From Acanthosepion esculentum (lineage: Eukaryota; Mollusca; Cephalopoda; Sepiida; Sepiidae), in contig OZ038496.1 of assembly GCA_964036315.1 (NCBI GenBank), forward strand, positions 12,985,883 through 13,049,882: a stretch of 64,000 nt of DNA, read 5' to 3'. The stretch's first letter is position 1. Each line of letters opens with the position of its first letter. Below the pieces are notes generated by a model. It was not told the origin of the DNA. It searched no databases and saw only the letters and a list, made by a program, of their open reading frames with translations. This document shows, in pieces, positions 25,441 to 35,144 of the stretch. The position numbers and the translations under genes were made by a program.

Positions 25441-26239
25441 CAAAACGTTTTTCTTAAAAGAAAGACTGAAAGCGTATCAGAGAATAAGTTTAACGGAAGT
25501 CAGAAAAGAAAGAAAGAAGAAAAGGCACCAATGAAAATAAGAAAGAAAGAGATCAAAGAAATTAATGTGTGTGAAGAAATGGTATAGAAACCTTGGGCGC
25601 TCGAAAGCGCTTGTCTTTAAATAATTGCTTAGGATTTGTCCCTTCACGGAGATAAGAGAAACACAAAAGTATTTGGCGCACACGGTTCCGGTCTTTCATG
25701 CATAAAGGATGTGTAACAGGCACCAATTTGAGCTATCAATCAAAGAATCTTTGATTTACGGGTGACTTCTTGTGTTAATAACATCCGGACCGGTAAGTGA
25801 CCGTATTTTATAATTCGCAACGAGCTCCAGCTACTGCAGAAACTTCAGGATAAAATGTTGCACTGCTCGACACCGCCCGTACGCCAGTCTTCTCGCCTTC
25901 GTAAATCATTCTATTAATTATTGACCAATGTAGTTCAGTTACAACTCTGACGTCTGCAGGTGCCTCTTGCCGAAGTCCATTTAGATTAATCTGAAAGTTG
26001 TTGGATGAAGATCGGCCCCTTGGCGAACAGGTGCAACTTGCATCTTATCTCATAATCACAGATAATATGAACGCAAATACAATTTATTGGAAGATGAAGA
26101 CTCATATGCGTCATCTGGTACGAGGCGTCACTTGCTTGCATGTTAAATAACACCTAACAAACTGTCCCTTTGTCACCTCATGTGGAGAGATTATACAACC
26201 GCTTAGTTAAAATCGCAAATTCTCACCATTTTTTTTTTT
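25441..26239. other. Unassigned sequence
   Basis: About 800 bp, of moderate complexity after 25560. It shows no recognised motif on either strand. Confidence 0.4.
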
Positions 26240-26745
26240 TTTTTTTTTTGCCGTGAGAAAATTTTCATTTTGGGTCTGGAACTAATAATTGTCTTTAAAT
26301 GAATCCAATGTCACCATTTTTATTGTTTTTCTTTTTGCATTGTTTACCTAATATACATATTTTCCTGTAAATTGTTTTAAAGTTAACAAAAAGGTAATTG
26401 ATCGTATACTTCTTTGTCTTCCTTCCTTTCTTTCTTTCTTCCTTCCTTCCTTTCTTCCGTCCTTTCTTTCTTCCTTCCTTCCTTCCTTCCTTCCTTTCTT
26501 TCTTCCTTCCTTATTAACGTACTCTGTCTTTTCTTTCTTTTACTCTTTCTTTCTTAGAATCATACACTTCTGTTTTCCTTCCTTCTTTCTTTCCTTCGTT
26601 TCTTTCTTTCTTATTAACATACTCTTTATCTTTTCTTTCTTTCATTCCTTCTTTCTTAGTACCATATACTTATTGTCTTTTTTCTTTCTTTCTTCCTTCC
26701 TTCCTTTCTTTCTTTCTTTCTTATCACTTTTTCGACCGCTTATTT
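26240..26745 (+). repeat. Repeat family C, second plus-strand copy
   Basis: Contains a poly-T run at 26229-26249, then CCGTGAGAAAATTTTCATTT, 'cctaatatacatattttcct' and (CTTT)n/(CCTT)n with AACGTACTCTGTC-type motifs. It matches 22700-23100. Confidence 0.7.
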
Positions 26746-26800
26746 AAAATCGCATATTTTCATGATTAATGAAGCGATAAATACTAATAATAATATTAAC

Positions 26801-26820
26801 TGTTTCCTTATAAGGAAACA
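26801..26820. repeat. 20-bp perfect palindrome
   Basis: TGTTTCCTTATAAGGAAACA is exactly self-complementary. Confidence 0.9.
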
Positions 26821-27357
26821 TTTTCCATTCATTGACCAAACAATAAGTATTTCCCTCTGTTGAAATTTTTTAAATCTTACTTTTTTTCTGGGAAATAGCT
26901 TTCTCAAGTCCAGTAATTCTTAACTCTCTTTCGATTACTGGTAGAGCCTTCATTCCTAATCTTTTGTTTCAAATACTATGAAAGTCAACATGTCTCGGGC
27001 GGGATATAGCGAGTCTCTAACGACTCTATCGCTACTTCCATGGAAAGTGATCGGACGAACTACTTTCCTTAGTACCGCCAGATCTCACGTTCATGGCTCG
27101 AACCCAACATGCCACTTACATAGTAACAAACCACCCACATTCCCTTCGTATTCCATCGGCAATAAATAAGTTCCACTCAAACAGCTTCTTCTCGCGAAGC
27201 CCTGCCATGTGGAGCAGCTCCCAAGAGGTTGTTTCCTCGATCACTACAATCCAACCTATTCAAGAGTAAACATTTATCTTCCCCTCCTATCCATATAAAT
27301 TACCCATTAACGTAACCCTTTCCTTGAGTGGACCATTGTACAGGGATAACCTTGCTG

Positions 27358-27359
<2 letters not shown>
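26821..27359. other. Unassigned sequence
   Basis: About 540 bp including a short open frame at 26978-27169 with no recognised motif. Confidence 0.4.

Positions 27360-27389
<30 letters not shown>
27360..27389. repeat. (AT)n microsatellite at element insertion site
   Basis: Alternating AT; its last TA serves as the left target dinucleotide of the element that follows. Confidence 0.95.
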
Positions 27390-27392
<3 letters not shown>

Positions 27393-28346
27393 TAGAATCC
27401 CTGAAAACCGGACTAAGAATGCCTTCCATATATGAGAATTGGTTACAAAATCCGGATATTTAGATTAAAATAAAAGAACTTAAATCAGATTTAACATTTA
27501 TTTTCAATGTTTTATAGTAAACAAAATAAGCTAATGGTGAGTGAAATATAACGGAATTGATTTTAAGGAAAATGAAATAAAGTATGTAATGTTTATGAAA
27601 ATTCATTAAATTAAGTCTGCCACGTATGCAAAACAAATAATGTAACGAGGATTTTTTAATCGCTGTTGCATGATGATTCTTTCTCTTCTAATGTCATTCG
27701 CAACTTTTTCCGCATTTCGTTTTGCTTTTGTTCTTGATTTTTTTTAAAACGAAAGACCCTGTTTAACTCTGCGTGCGTTATTGCAATCGTCATAGCTGAA
27801 TGCTGGCTTTCTTTCCATAAAACTGACAACCTTTACAATAGCTTTTTCAATTTCAGTCCAGGTTTAATCACAATCATGTTTTTTATTTCCTTGTTCATTG
27901 TGACAGTGTGAACACTGCAGAATAGTTTCATTGGAAGATTTTATATCATACAATGTCGACTTTCCTATGTTGAACTCAGCCATTAGTTACAATGAACTTT
28001 CATCAGTGTCTAGTCTGTTTAAAATTTCCATTTTTTGCAATAATTTCAAAGTTGTTCTTTTCCTCTTATTCCTATCATCTTTTGCACCAATACAAACTAT
28101 TAGGGTGAAAATAAGCATAAGCAATTATCCAAAGTAAATTTCCTGAAAAACAGAAATTTCAAATCAGTTACATATCACCCAAATAGTTCAAATATACACA
28201 TTAAAAACATGTCCGGATATGTAGGGTTCCGGATATGAGGAACTCCGGATATGAAAGATTCTGTTTATGAGGAACTCCGGATATGAGAGATTCCGGTTAT
28301 GAGGGATTCCGGATATGAGAGATTCCGGTTATGAGGGATTCTACTG
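27390..28346 (-). mobile_element. pogo/Tigger-like DNA transposon, internally degenerate
   Basis: The left end is CAGTAGAATCCCTGAAAACC. The reverse complement of the right end is CAGTAGAATCCCTCATAACC. The 957-bp element is flanked by TA on both sides (27388-27389 and 28347-28348), as for Tc1/mariner/pogo elements. The right end carries tandem sub-terminal repeats of about 16 bp (TCCGGATATGAGAGAT type). The interior holds a decayed minus-strand transposase N-terminus. At this size a full pogo-type transposase cannot fit, so this is an internally deleted copy. Confidence 0.75.
27744..28101 (-). pseudogene. Pogo/Tigger transposase N-terminal (CENP-B-type helix-turn-helix) fragment
   Basis: Conceptual minus-strand translation gives KRKRTTLKLLQKMEILNRL, then after a stop the phrase MAEFNIGKSTLYDIKSS. 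This is the typical layout of the CENP-B/pogo N-terminal DNA-binding helix-turn-helix (Lys/Arg-rich start, 'EIL', 'GKSTLYDIK'). In-frame stops follow ESSL, precede TWTEIEK and follow GLSF, so it is not functional. The downstream DDE catalytic domain is absent. Family assignment rests on these motifs and on the terminal repeats of the enclosing element. Confidence 0.65.
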
Positions 28347-28348
28347 TA

Positions 28349-29335
28349 ATTATTTTCCTTATGAGTTATATGTGATATCCGTTTTCGATGTTGTTTTTTT
28401 TTTTAAAGAACGCTGCTTCTGTCATTTGGCAATTTTTTTTTTCTTTATTAATGAGTTCGTACTTCCAGTCCACGAGGTTCGAAAAAGGATGATCCTTGCA
28501 AAGACCTACATGCCAGACTCACGCGAAGTGATTTTTAAACATTGATCTAAGAAAGCGATCGTATATTTCTGAACAAGTTAGGTACCATTAATGACATCCA
28601 TATGAATTTAAAATTTTTAAGAACCTGACTTGAGTTTCAGGTTAATATCTTTTCGTAGCAGTTTGCTGTGTTACACGAAACTACTTGTAAACTATTTTAT
28701 GTTCAAGCCACTAATATAATCCTTGCTGTAACGGCGGGGAATTTACTCATCCTAATGTTAGGTTGAGTCTTAAGTAATTCCTCTGCCGAATATACCATCT
28801 TAAATACTAATTATGTGTATCAATTTATAATAAATTTAATGTGTCTTACTATTTCTACAATCGCAGGTACTGTGCATAAATTTCGTAGCTACATTAATGG
28901 AGGAACTGAATGTAAATATACATATATATTATGTTAAGGGGATTTAATCAAGGGGATAAAACTGTGGAGACGTAGAAAAACATGTCAATCTACGAGAGAG
29001 CGTCTTGTATTTGTGGCTGATGTAAAAATTTAATGTTGGTTTTTTTGTCTGTTCGTATTAGTGAAACATGAGAATTAAAAAGAAACAACGTCAATTTTAC
29101 ATCGGGAGCACATTTGAAGTCCCGATTATTTGCCACTACACTTTCTCGTCGATTGACTTGTCACTTGTAGAAACTTTTATTCGTACACATATCGATCAGC
29201 GCATCACAACCGAAATAGAACTATCAACATAAAACAAATATTAGTGGATTATACCAAAATACTCTGCAGAAGCCAATGCAAGAAAGACTAGAAAACACTA
29301 GAAACTATTTTTATATAAGATAAACAATTGATTGT
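28349..29335. other. Unassigned sequence
   Basis: About 1 kb of A/T-rich unique-looking sequence. A T-run-containing open frame (28315-28545) has no recognisable motif. Confidence 0.4.
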
Positions 29336-29380
29336 TTGATTTAACGGCATTACAACTCTGTCGGTTATTTAATGCCGAAA
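29336..29380 (-). repeat. Solo fragment of the 111-bp module
   Basis: 'ttgatttaacggcattacaa' and 'ggttatttaatgccgaaaat' match the 57765-58590 array unit in the same orientation as that array. Confidence 0.5.
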
Positions 29381-29597
29381 ATATATATTTGTAAATATAT
29401 AGCTTGTATACAGTCCGTTTGGTTATGCAGGGAAGTTATACCTCGAGAACGGAGTTATTTAGGGCGATAAATTTGTGGTCCCAAGCTTCTTCAAATAGGC
29501 TAGTAAAACAAATAACCAACACGAGATAAAATATCACAGGAGACGGTATCATGAAGTGTATATGATAAATTTAATATGCTTAGAATATGTATATATA

Positions 29598-29600
29598 TAC

Positions 29601-29661
<61 letters not shown>
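29598..29661. repeat. (TA)n microsatellite
   Basis: Pure TA run; its right end abuts a hammerhead-like CCTGAAGA motif on the minus strand (29663-29678). Confidence 0.95.
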
Positions 29662-29663
<2 letters not shown>

Positions 29664-29800
29664 GCATTCTTCAGGAGGACACTTTCTCACTCTTTAATCA
29701 TTTAAATTATATATATATATATATATACACACATATATAGTTTAAATAGTCATTCATTTCTGTAGTTCACTGCTACTAACAAGCTGAATTTTTTTTTCTC

Positions 29801-29825
29801 CTGATGATGGCCACACTGGCCGGAA
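29801..29825 (+). ncRNA. Degenerate hammerhead-like motif
   Basis: CTGATGA is followed by a stem-loop (TGGCC-ACAC-TGGCC) and then GGAAC where GAAAC would be expected. The spacing fits a hammerhead core, but one invariant position is changed and stem III is not evident. Confidence 0.3.
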
Positions 29826-29931
29826 CTATTCAAACTGAAAATCAAATTGAAAAAATAAAAACGAAAGAATATTAATATACAACCCAGTGTGTCTGAAGAT
29901 TTTAATTTTTTAATATTTTTTAGTGTTCCAA

Positions 29932-29992
29932 ACACACGCACACACACAAACATATATATGTGTGTGTGTGTGCTTGCGCGTGTCTGTGTCTG
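29932..29992. repeat. (CA)n / (TG)n compound microsatellite
   Basis: Short CA run, then ATATATG and a TG run with CG interruptions. Confidence 0.85.
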
Positions 29993-30158
29993 TGTGCGTT
30001 ATGCAACACTGAACAATAAGTGCGATTCAAAGGTTGTACAGACTTTTATTGTTACTCTTTGTGGTGTTTATACTGGACTACTTCGAAGGAGACGGTAGAC
30101 ACTAAGACTTAAGATAAGTAATGTTTGTATGACCAAATTCTTAAAGTGTTTATAAGAT

Positions 30159-30159
<1 letters not shown>

Positions 30160-30217
<58 letters not shown>

Positions 30218-30226
30218 ACATATATA
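30160..30226. repeat. (AT)n microsatellite flanking the mariner element
   Basis: AT run to 30214, then 'gaaacatata' up to the TA at 30225-30226 that forms the left target site. Confidence 0.9.
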
Positions 30227-31400
30227 AAAGGTAACCAAAAAAGTTATGTCCGTTTTTTGATTAGTCATTGAATGAAGTTGAAATATATACGAAATACGTA
30301 TATTGTTTTCAAATTGGGGCAGCCGGAAGTAGGAACATAGGACGTTATAAAAAAACACACGCACCGTAACCGGCCATCAGTTATAAGCCAGACAGCTGTG
30401 AGAAGGATGGAAGTGTCTAGAGATCTCGTTCGGGGCTGTTTGCTTTACGACTTCAAAGTGGGCTTATCAGCATCTGCATCAGGTCGCCGCATATGTCAAG
30501 CGTTTGGGGTTAGTGCTGTGGATGAACGTATTGCAAGACGTTGGTTTCGAAAATTCAAGTCCGGAGATTTGTCTCTCCATGATGAGCCTCGCAGTGGACG
30601 ACCACAGGTCTTGAATGACGGAGTCCTTAAGGCGGCCATTGAAGAGGACAGTAGTCTAACGTGTGGTGAACTTGCGAGACAGTTCAACGTTTCCGATGAA
30701 ACAGTTAGACTTCACCTGCAACGCCTAGATAAAACGTACAAACTGAGCAAGAGGGTTCCGTAAACGCTGTTGGAGGTCCACAAGGGACAACGAGTGGCAG
30801 CCTGCGTATCGCTTCTTTCTCGCCACCGTACCGCATCCTTATTCAATCGAGTGCTTACCAGTGATGAAAAGTGGGTTCTGTACGAAACTCCCAAGCGTTT
30901 CAGTCATTGGTTGTCTCCTCAGGATGCTGTCCCTCACACCGCAAGACCTCCGATGCACCTACGCAAGATTATGCTTTGTGTCTGGTGGACAGGTCGTCAA
31001 GTGGTTCATTATGAACTGCTACCAACGGGCCAAACGGTCACTGGAGACCTATATTCGCAGCAATTGAAACGTGTGCAACAGGCATTGCGCCAGAAGGAGC
31101 CAGCACTGGCGAATCGCAAAGGTGTGTTTTTCCTCCATGACAACGCCAGGCCGCATGTCACGCGAGTGGTCAGGGATACCATACAGCAACTTGGGTGGGA
31201 GACTGTGCCATTCACCTGACCCTGCACCATCCGATTACCACCTCTTTCACTCCTTGGATAATCATCTTCGTCGGAAATCCTTCACTAATGAAGCAGACTT
31301 ACACAAAGCGCTCACGGACTTCTTTGTGTCAACCCCCCCATACTGTGAAGCGTTTTCTTTTTTTCCTTTAAACACGGACAGAACTTTTTGGGTGACCTTG
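30227..31400 (+). mobile_element. mariner element with terminal inverted repeats and TA target duplication
   Basis: The left end is AAAGGTAACCAAAAAAGTTA. The reverse complement of the right end is CAAGGTCACCCAAAAAGTTC, and the match continues into TGTCCG, giving about 26 bp of imperfect inverted repeat. TA lies outside both ends (30225-30226 and 31401-31402). At 1,174 bp it is slightly short for a roughly 1.3-kb mariner, in line with the missing transposase C-terminus. Confidence 0.9.
30398..31380 (+). pseudogene. mariner DD34D transposase, inactivated
   Basis: The transposase would bind its terminal repeats and cut and paste the element. The N-terminal part (30398-30763) carries the paired helix-turn-helix (AFGVSAVDERIARRWFRKF, then LARQFNVSDETVRLHLQRL) and the linker RSGRP. 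Residue His of the usual WVPH is replaced by a stop (TAA at 30761-30763). The frame resumes at 30764 with the first catalytic Asp in LTSDEKW and the second in HDNARPH. An 11-base loss near 31206 then shifts the frame, removing the PHPPY segment just before SPDPAPSDYHLF, which holds the third Asp. The C-terminal tail is missing and replaced by the right terminus. Overall it resembles the cecropia/SETMAR-type mariner group. Not functional. Confidence 0.85.

Positions 31401-31452
<52 letters not shown>
31401..31452. repeat. (TA)n microsatellite between mariner and Penelope tail
   Basis: TA run (with one 'tg' interruption at its left) starting at the right target dinucleotide of the mariner. Confidence 0.95.
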
Positions 31453-31454
<2 letters not shown>

Positions 31455-31468
31455 TGACCATAGAAGTC

Positions 31469-31525
31469 AACACTTAGAGGTGACAGTCTGTTTCATGCTA
31501 GTGCAATCGTCAGGCAACTAGTGCT
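31469..31525 (-). ncRNA. Type I hammerhead ribozyme motif at the 3' end of a Penelope-like element
   Basis: On the minus strand, in order: stem I 5' strand AGCACU; inner loop AGUUGC; core CUGACGA (31513-31507); stem II UGC-ACUA-GCA with U-U flanking; core GAAA (31494-31491); stem III ACA-GAC-UGU; cleavage triplet GUC ending at 31482; then stem I 3' strand AGUGUU (31474-31469). All invariant core positions (CUGANGA, GAAA, UH) are present. In the sister copy at 43725-43765 the 3' strand is AGUGCU and would pair perfectly with AGCACU. Penelope-like elements are known to carry hammerhead ribozymes in their terminal pseudo-LTR regions, and this motif lies just 3' of the reverse-transcriptase fragment on the same strand. 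The weak point is the U-U at the base of stem II. Confidence 0.75.
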
Positions 31526-31528
31526 GTT

Positions 31529-32062
31529 TTATTTTTTTAGTGGTGAGTATGTGAGTGTTGCTGGGAATCCGCTATCTTTTAGGGCTGTTTCGTAGTCTTT
31601 CTTAGCTTTGTTAAATATAGATACATTGGAGGAATTGTCGGAAAGCCTGCGATTAATTGATTTTGGTATCTGTTTGATTATAGAAGGCGGGTGGTTGGAG
31701 GATGTGTGTATGTACTGTGGTTTATCATTGGGTTTTCTGTATGGTTTGTGTGTGCCTTTTCTTAGGTTGAAGGTAACATCTAGAAAATCTACTTCATTTA
31801 GGTTAGTTTTTATATCTATCTCGAATCCGTTATTTTTGAAATTTTTAATTATTGCTTTTCTAATTTTATCTGTGTTTTGTTTGTTGCAGTTTCTTAAGAT
31901 TATGAGACCATCATCCCTGTAGAGTCCTGTGTCATTTCTATCTATTATTTTGCTTAGTTCGTGTAGTAAGTAAATACCTACGATTTCGCATGTCTCTGCA
32001 CCGTCAAAGCTTCCCATTGTAGTGTCAAATATCCCATCTTTCTTTATCCATGCTCTATCTCT
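31529..32062 (-). pseudogene. Penelope-like element reverse transcriptase, 5'-truncated
   Basis: The reverse transcriptase would prime element insertion and telomere-linked or endonuclease-linked copying. The open frame (up to 181 codons) contains TMGSFDGAETCEIVG, the catalytic box GLYRDDGL and the following IDIKTNLNEVDFLDVTFNL and PPSIIKQIPKSINRRLS blocks, which are characteristic of Penelope-like RT. The palm core Asp-Asp is intact. The upstream RT fingers are missing: the element is cut at about 32062, where inverted related sequence begins. The downstream thumb is short and no GIY-YIG domain follows; a stop and the hammerhead motif follow instead. No intact start codon belongs to this gene. 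Confidence 0.8.
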
Positions 32063-32100
32063 GATATTGAGCACTTTATCCCATAAATATTAACCGCAGC
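32051..32100 (+). repeat. Inverted Penelope pseudo-LTR fragment joined to the RT 5' end
   Basis: 'gctctatctctgatattgag' plus 'cactttatcccataaatatt' matches the minus strand of 43648-43695, which lies next to a hammerhead fragment. It is in the opposite orientation to the RT it abuts. Confidence 0.6.
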
Positions 32101-32111
32101 TATACTAGATT

Positions 32112-32312
32112 GCCAATGTTATTAGTCCTGACCTGGCATCTCGGCTTCAGTCCCATTCCCACCGCCGTAACGTAGCTTCCCTGTGCCTTTTCTATAAATA
32201 TTTTCTTGGTAATTGTTTTGATGAGCTTTCCTCCTTTTATTCTAAACTTTATGAATTTAAGCGCAGTACTAGATTTAGACGAAACCAGAAACGCACTCCT
32301 AAGAGGAGATGA
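32112..32312 (+). pseudogene. C-terminal fragment of a LINE (non-LTR) polyprotein
   Basis: One frame reads SPDLASRLQSHSHRRNVASL, then CLFYKYFLGNCFDELSSF and FKRSTRFRRNQKRTP to a TGA. The pattern 'L-x-HRR-x-VASL-x-LFYKYF-x-G-x-C' is typical of the extreme C-terminus of jockey/CR1-like or related LINE ORF2 proteins. Only about 66 codons remain. The upstream RT is absent. Confidence 0.5.
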
Positions 32313-32890
32313 AAGTGAACCAAATGATAGGCAAACTTAGCTACTCCTATTGAGGAAAAATGTAAATAAACTAAAGTTCGCAGTCTTACGCGGAGACGTT
32401 AGAAGTATAGATTTGAATTAGACTTTGGAAAGAACCCGTAACCCATTCCTAAACAGGAAACAAGACCGGGAAGGCGTATAAAACAGACGATAGATGAGCC
32501 TATCTAATTCTATTGATAAAAAATAGAAAAAATATATGGATATAAATAAAATGCCATAACAAATAGTCTGTTTTTCCTCCCTTAAAACGTTTTATCTCAT
32601 AGGAATTAAAATATGAGAGGGTAATGAAAAGTCCATTGCACAAAGTTAATGGAAAAACAGAATTTTTAATCGATTTTGGTCATGCCAAGAATTTTACAGC
32701 TCTTCTCCAAAGTATATGTTAAATAATTATATTTTTTTAGATTTTTCTGTAATCACTTGACATTTCAAAAATACACACGTCAAAACCTAATAACAGGATC
32801 CCCTTCGAGAGCTAGTTGCATTCTTTTAAACACTACCATTATTATTGACTGGCTGATTATATTTTACTGTTTTTCAACTTTTTTAGGTTA
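32313..32890. other. Unassigned sequence, probably LINE 3' flank at its start
   Basis: Contains 'cccattcctaaacaggaaac' shared with 22172, then A/T-rich sequence without recognised features. Confidence 0.4.
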
Positions 32891-34250
32891 TTTACTGGTT
32901 CATTCTTCTTTCTTTTTTTTCCTTTGGTAATTTAAATTTTTTCTTTTCCTTTCATTCTTTCTTACTTTTACTCTTTCTTTCTTTTCCTTTCATTCGTTCT
33001 TAGATTTTTTTTACTCATTTTTATTTTTCTTTCCTTCTTTCTTTCTTTCTTTTTCTTTTTCATTGAATATTTTCTTTTTCTTTCATTTCTTTCTTTACCA
33101 TTAAACTTTTTACAACTTTCAATTTCTTTCTTCATAATTTGACTGTTTTTTTTTTCACTTTTCCTTTATTTCTTTATTCGTCATTCAAATATTTCTTTTT
33201 TTTCTTTCTTCCTTTCTTTCTTCCTTTCCTTCTTTCTTTTTTCCTTCCTTCCTTTCTTTCTTTCTTTCTTCCTCATGTAATCATTTCTTACTTTCTGAGT
33301 TAATTTACTGGCTTTTTTTTTCTTTGGTAATTTGCATTTTTATTTTCCTTTCATTCTTTCTTTTACTCTTTCTTTCTTTTCCTTTCATTCTTTCTTAGTT
33401 TTTTTACTCATTATTTTCTTTTTCTTTCCTTCTTTCTTTTTTCTTTTATTTTTTCTTTCTTTCTTTCTTTCCTTTCATTCTTTCTTTCTCTTACTCTTTC
33501 TTTGTTCTTTTTTCTTTCATTCTTACTTTCCATTATTTACTTTTTCTTTTTTCTTTTATTTTTTCTTTCTTTCTTTCCTTTCATTCTTTCTTTCTTTTAC
33601 TCTTTCTTTGTTCTTTTTTCTTTCATTCTTACTTTCCATTATTTACTTTTTCTTTTTTCTTTTATTCTTTCTTTCTTTTACATTTTCTTTATTTATTTTC
33701 TTTCATTCATTATTTTTTTCCTTTCTTTCTTACGCTTTCTTTCTTTATTTTCTTTCATTCTTTCTTTTATTCTTTCTTTCTTTTTATTATTTCTTTAATT
33801 TTTTACTCGTTCTTTCTTCTCATTTCATTCTTTCTTTTTTTTACTCTTTCTTACTTTACCTTTTATTTTTCTTTCCTTTTTATATTCCTTTTTTCTTTTC
33901 TTCTATTCTTTGTTGCTTTTACTATTTCTTTTCCTTTCCATCTTTCTTTCTTTCTTTACCCTTTTTCTTTCCTTTCATTCTTCCTTTCTTTTACTCTTTC
34001 TTTCTTTTCTCTCATTCTTTTTTCTTCTACTCATTCTTTCTTTTCCTTTCATTATTTCTTTCTTTTTTATTCTTTCTTTTTTCTTTTCTTTCATTCTTTC
34101 TTTTGTTTTCTTTTTTCTTTCTTTTTTCTTTCATTCTTTCTTTCTGTTTCACTTTCTTTCTTTTTTATTTCATTCTTCCTTTTATTTATTCATTCATTCA
34201 TTCATTCATTCTCTCTTTCTCTTTCTTTCTTTCTTTCTTTGTCAGTTAAC
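32891..34250. repeat. Polypyrimidine (TTTC)n-rich tract
   Basis: About 1.36 kb of T/C-rich sequence with TTTC, TTCC, TTTA and (ATTC)n units. Sub-blocks repeat directly: 'ctctttctttgttctttttt' near 33494 and 33601. Phe/Leu/Ser frames across it are compositional. Confidence 0.9.
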
Positions 34251-34300
34251 CTTTTATTTTGTCATCCTTCAAATATCCTTGGTTTGTCACTGTTCCAGAT

Positions 34301-34348
34301 TATGGTCTGATTCGCCATAATTAAGTAATTATGATGAATCAGACCGTA
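34301..34348. repeat. 48-bp near-perfect inverted repeat
   Basis: The left arm 34301-34323 starts TATGGTCTGATTCGCC. The right arm 34326-34348, reverse-complemented, starts TACGGTCTGATTCATC. Arms are 23 bp with 3 mismatches and a 2-bp spacer, so they would form a long hairpin. Confidence 0.85.
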
Positions 34349-34758
34349 GTGAGTTCGATCATACTTTTGTCTTACGCCATGCCAAAATTCAGCATTAATT
34401 AATGCAAGAAAACTTGACATCATCAAGCAGCACCATTTTCCATTTCTTTGGTCTCTTTTTCATTCTTTCTTGGACTTATTGTTTTCCATGTCTTTTATAC
34501 CATTTTTCCTTCTTTTATTTCCCATGTGTTCTCGGCACAGCAACACAACTGATGCCACCAACCAGAGACTACAGACATCATCTCAGATGTGATTTTTGTT
34601 AATTAAAATGCCTTAATTATTCAAAGTTGATTTCAACTTAAGCGATATATTAAAAACCTTTCAGCTTAACAAAGAAGCTCTAAGACAAGTGAACCAAAAA
34701 ATAGTTTATGTAAGAGATTGTCTCTCGCAACACAGCAATTTGCTACAAAATCAAAACA
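34349..34758. other. Unassigned sequence
   Basis: No recognised features apart from short T/C-rich stretches. Confidence 0.4.
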
Positions 34759-35144
34759 TTAACCCTTTCAGCCCTGTGTTCCTGAACAATTTTAACCCTT
34801 CTGCCTGAGCTTCTTAGTCAAAATTCACAAATAATTGGTATGTAATGTTTCACGGTAAATATAAAAATAGTTACAAGTATCTACCCACCGTTCAACCTGT
34901 GGCTGGACATTAAGTCATTTTTCTCTACCCCTGTTCAACCGGTGGCTGGGCATTACGTCATTTCCATGAGCCCTGAGTTCCTGAACAATTTTAAACCTTC
35001 TGTCTGAGATCCTGAGTCAAAATTCACAAATAATTTATATGTAAAAATAGTGACAAGTGTTTATAACCGTCCAGCCGGTGGCTGGGCATTACGTGATTTT
35101 TCTCTACCACCATGAAAAGCAGTGGTCAAGTCTCAAAGTGTTAA
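34759..35144. mobile_element. piggyBac-like MITE candidate with TTAA ends
   Basis: The left end is TTAACCCTTTCAGCCCTG. The reverse complement of the right end is TTAACACTTTGAGACTTG, so ends match at about 13 of 18 positions and include the TTAA target typical of piggyBac-type elements. The interior has two tandem diverged copies of 'cctgaacaattttaaacctt'-type sequence. It has no coding capacity. A truncated relative lies at 2723-2935. Confidence 0.55.

Noticed and set aside
30398..31400. Host SETMAR-like gene
   Set aside because: No SET domain exon is present, and the terminal repeats with TA duplication show a plain mariner.
32891..34250. Phe/Leu/Ser-rich frames resembling multi-pass membrane proteins
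   Set aside because: They come from a polypyrimidine microsatellite tract and have no domain structure.
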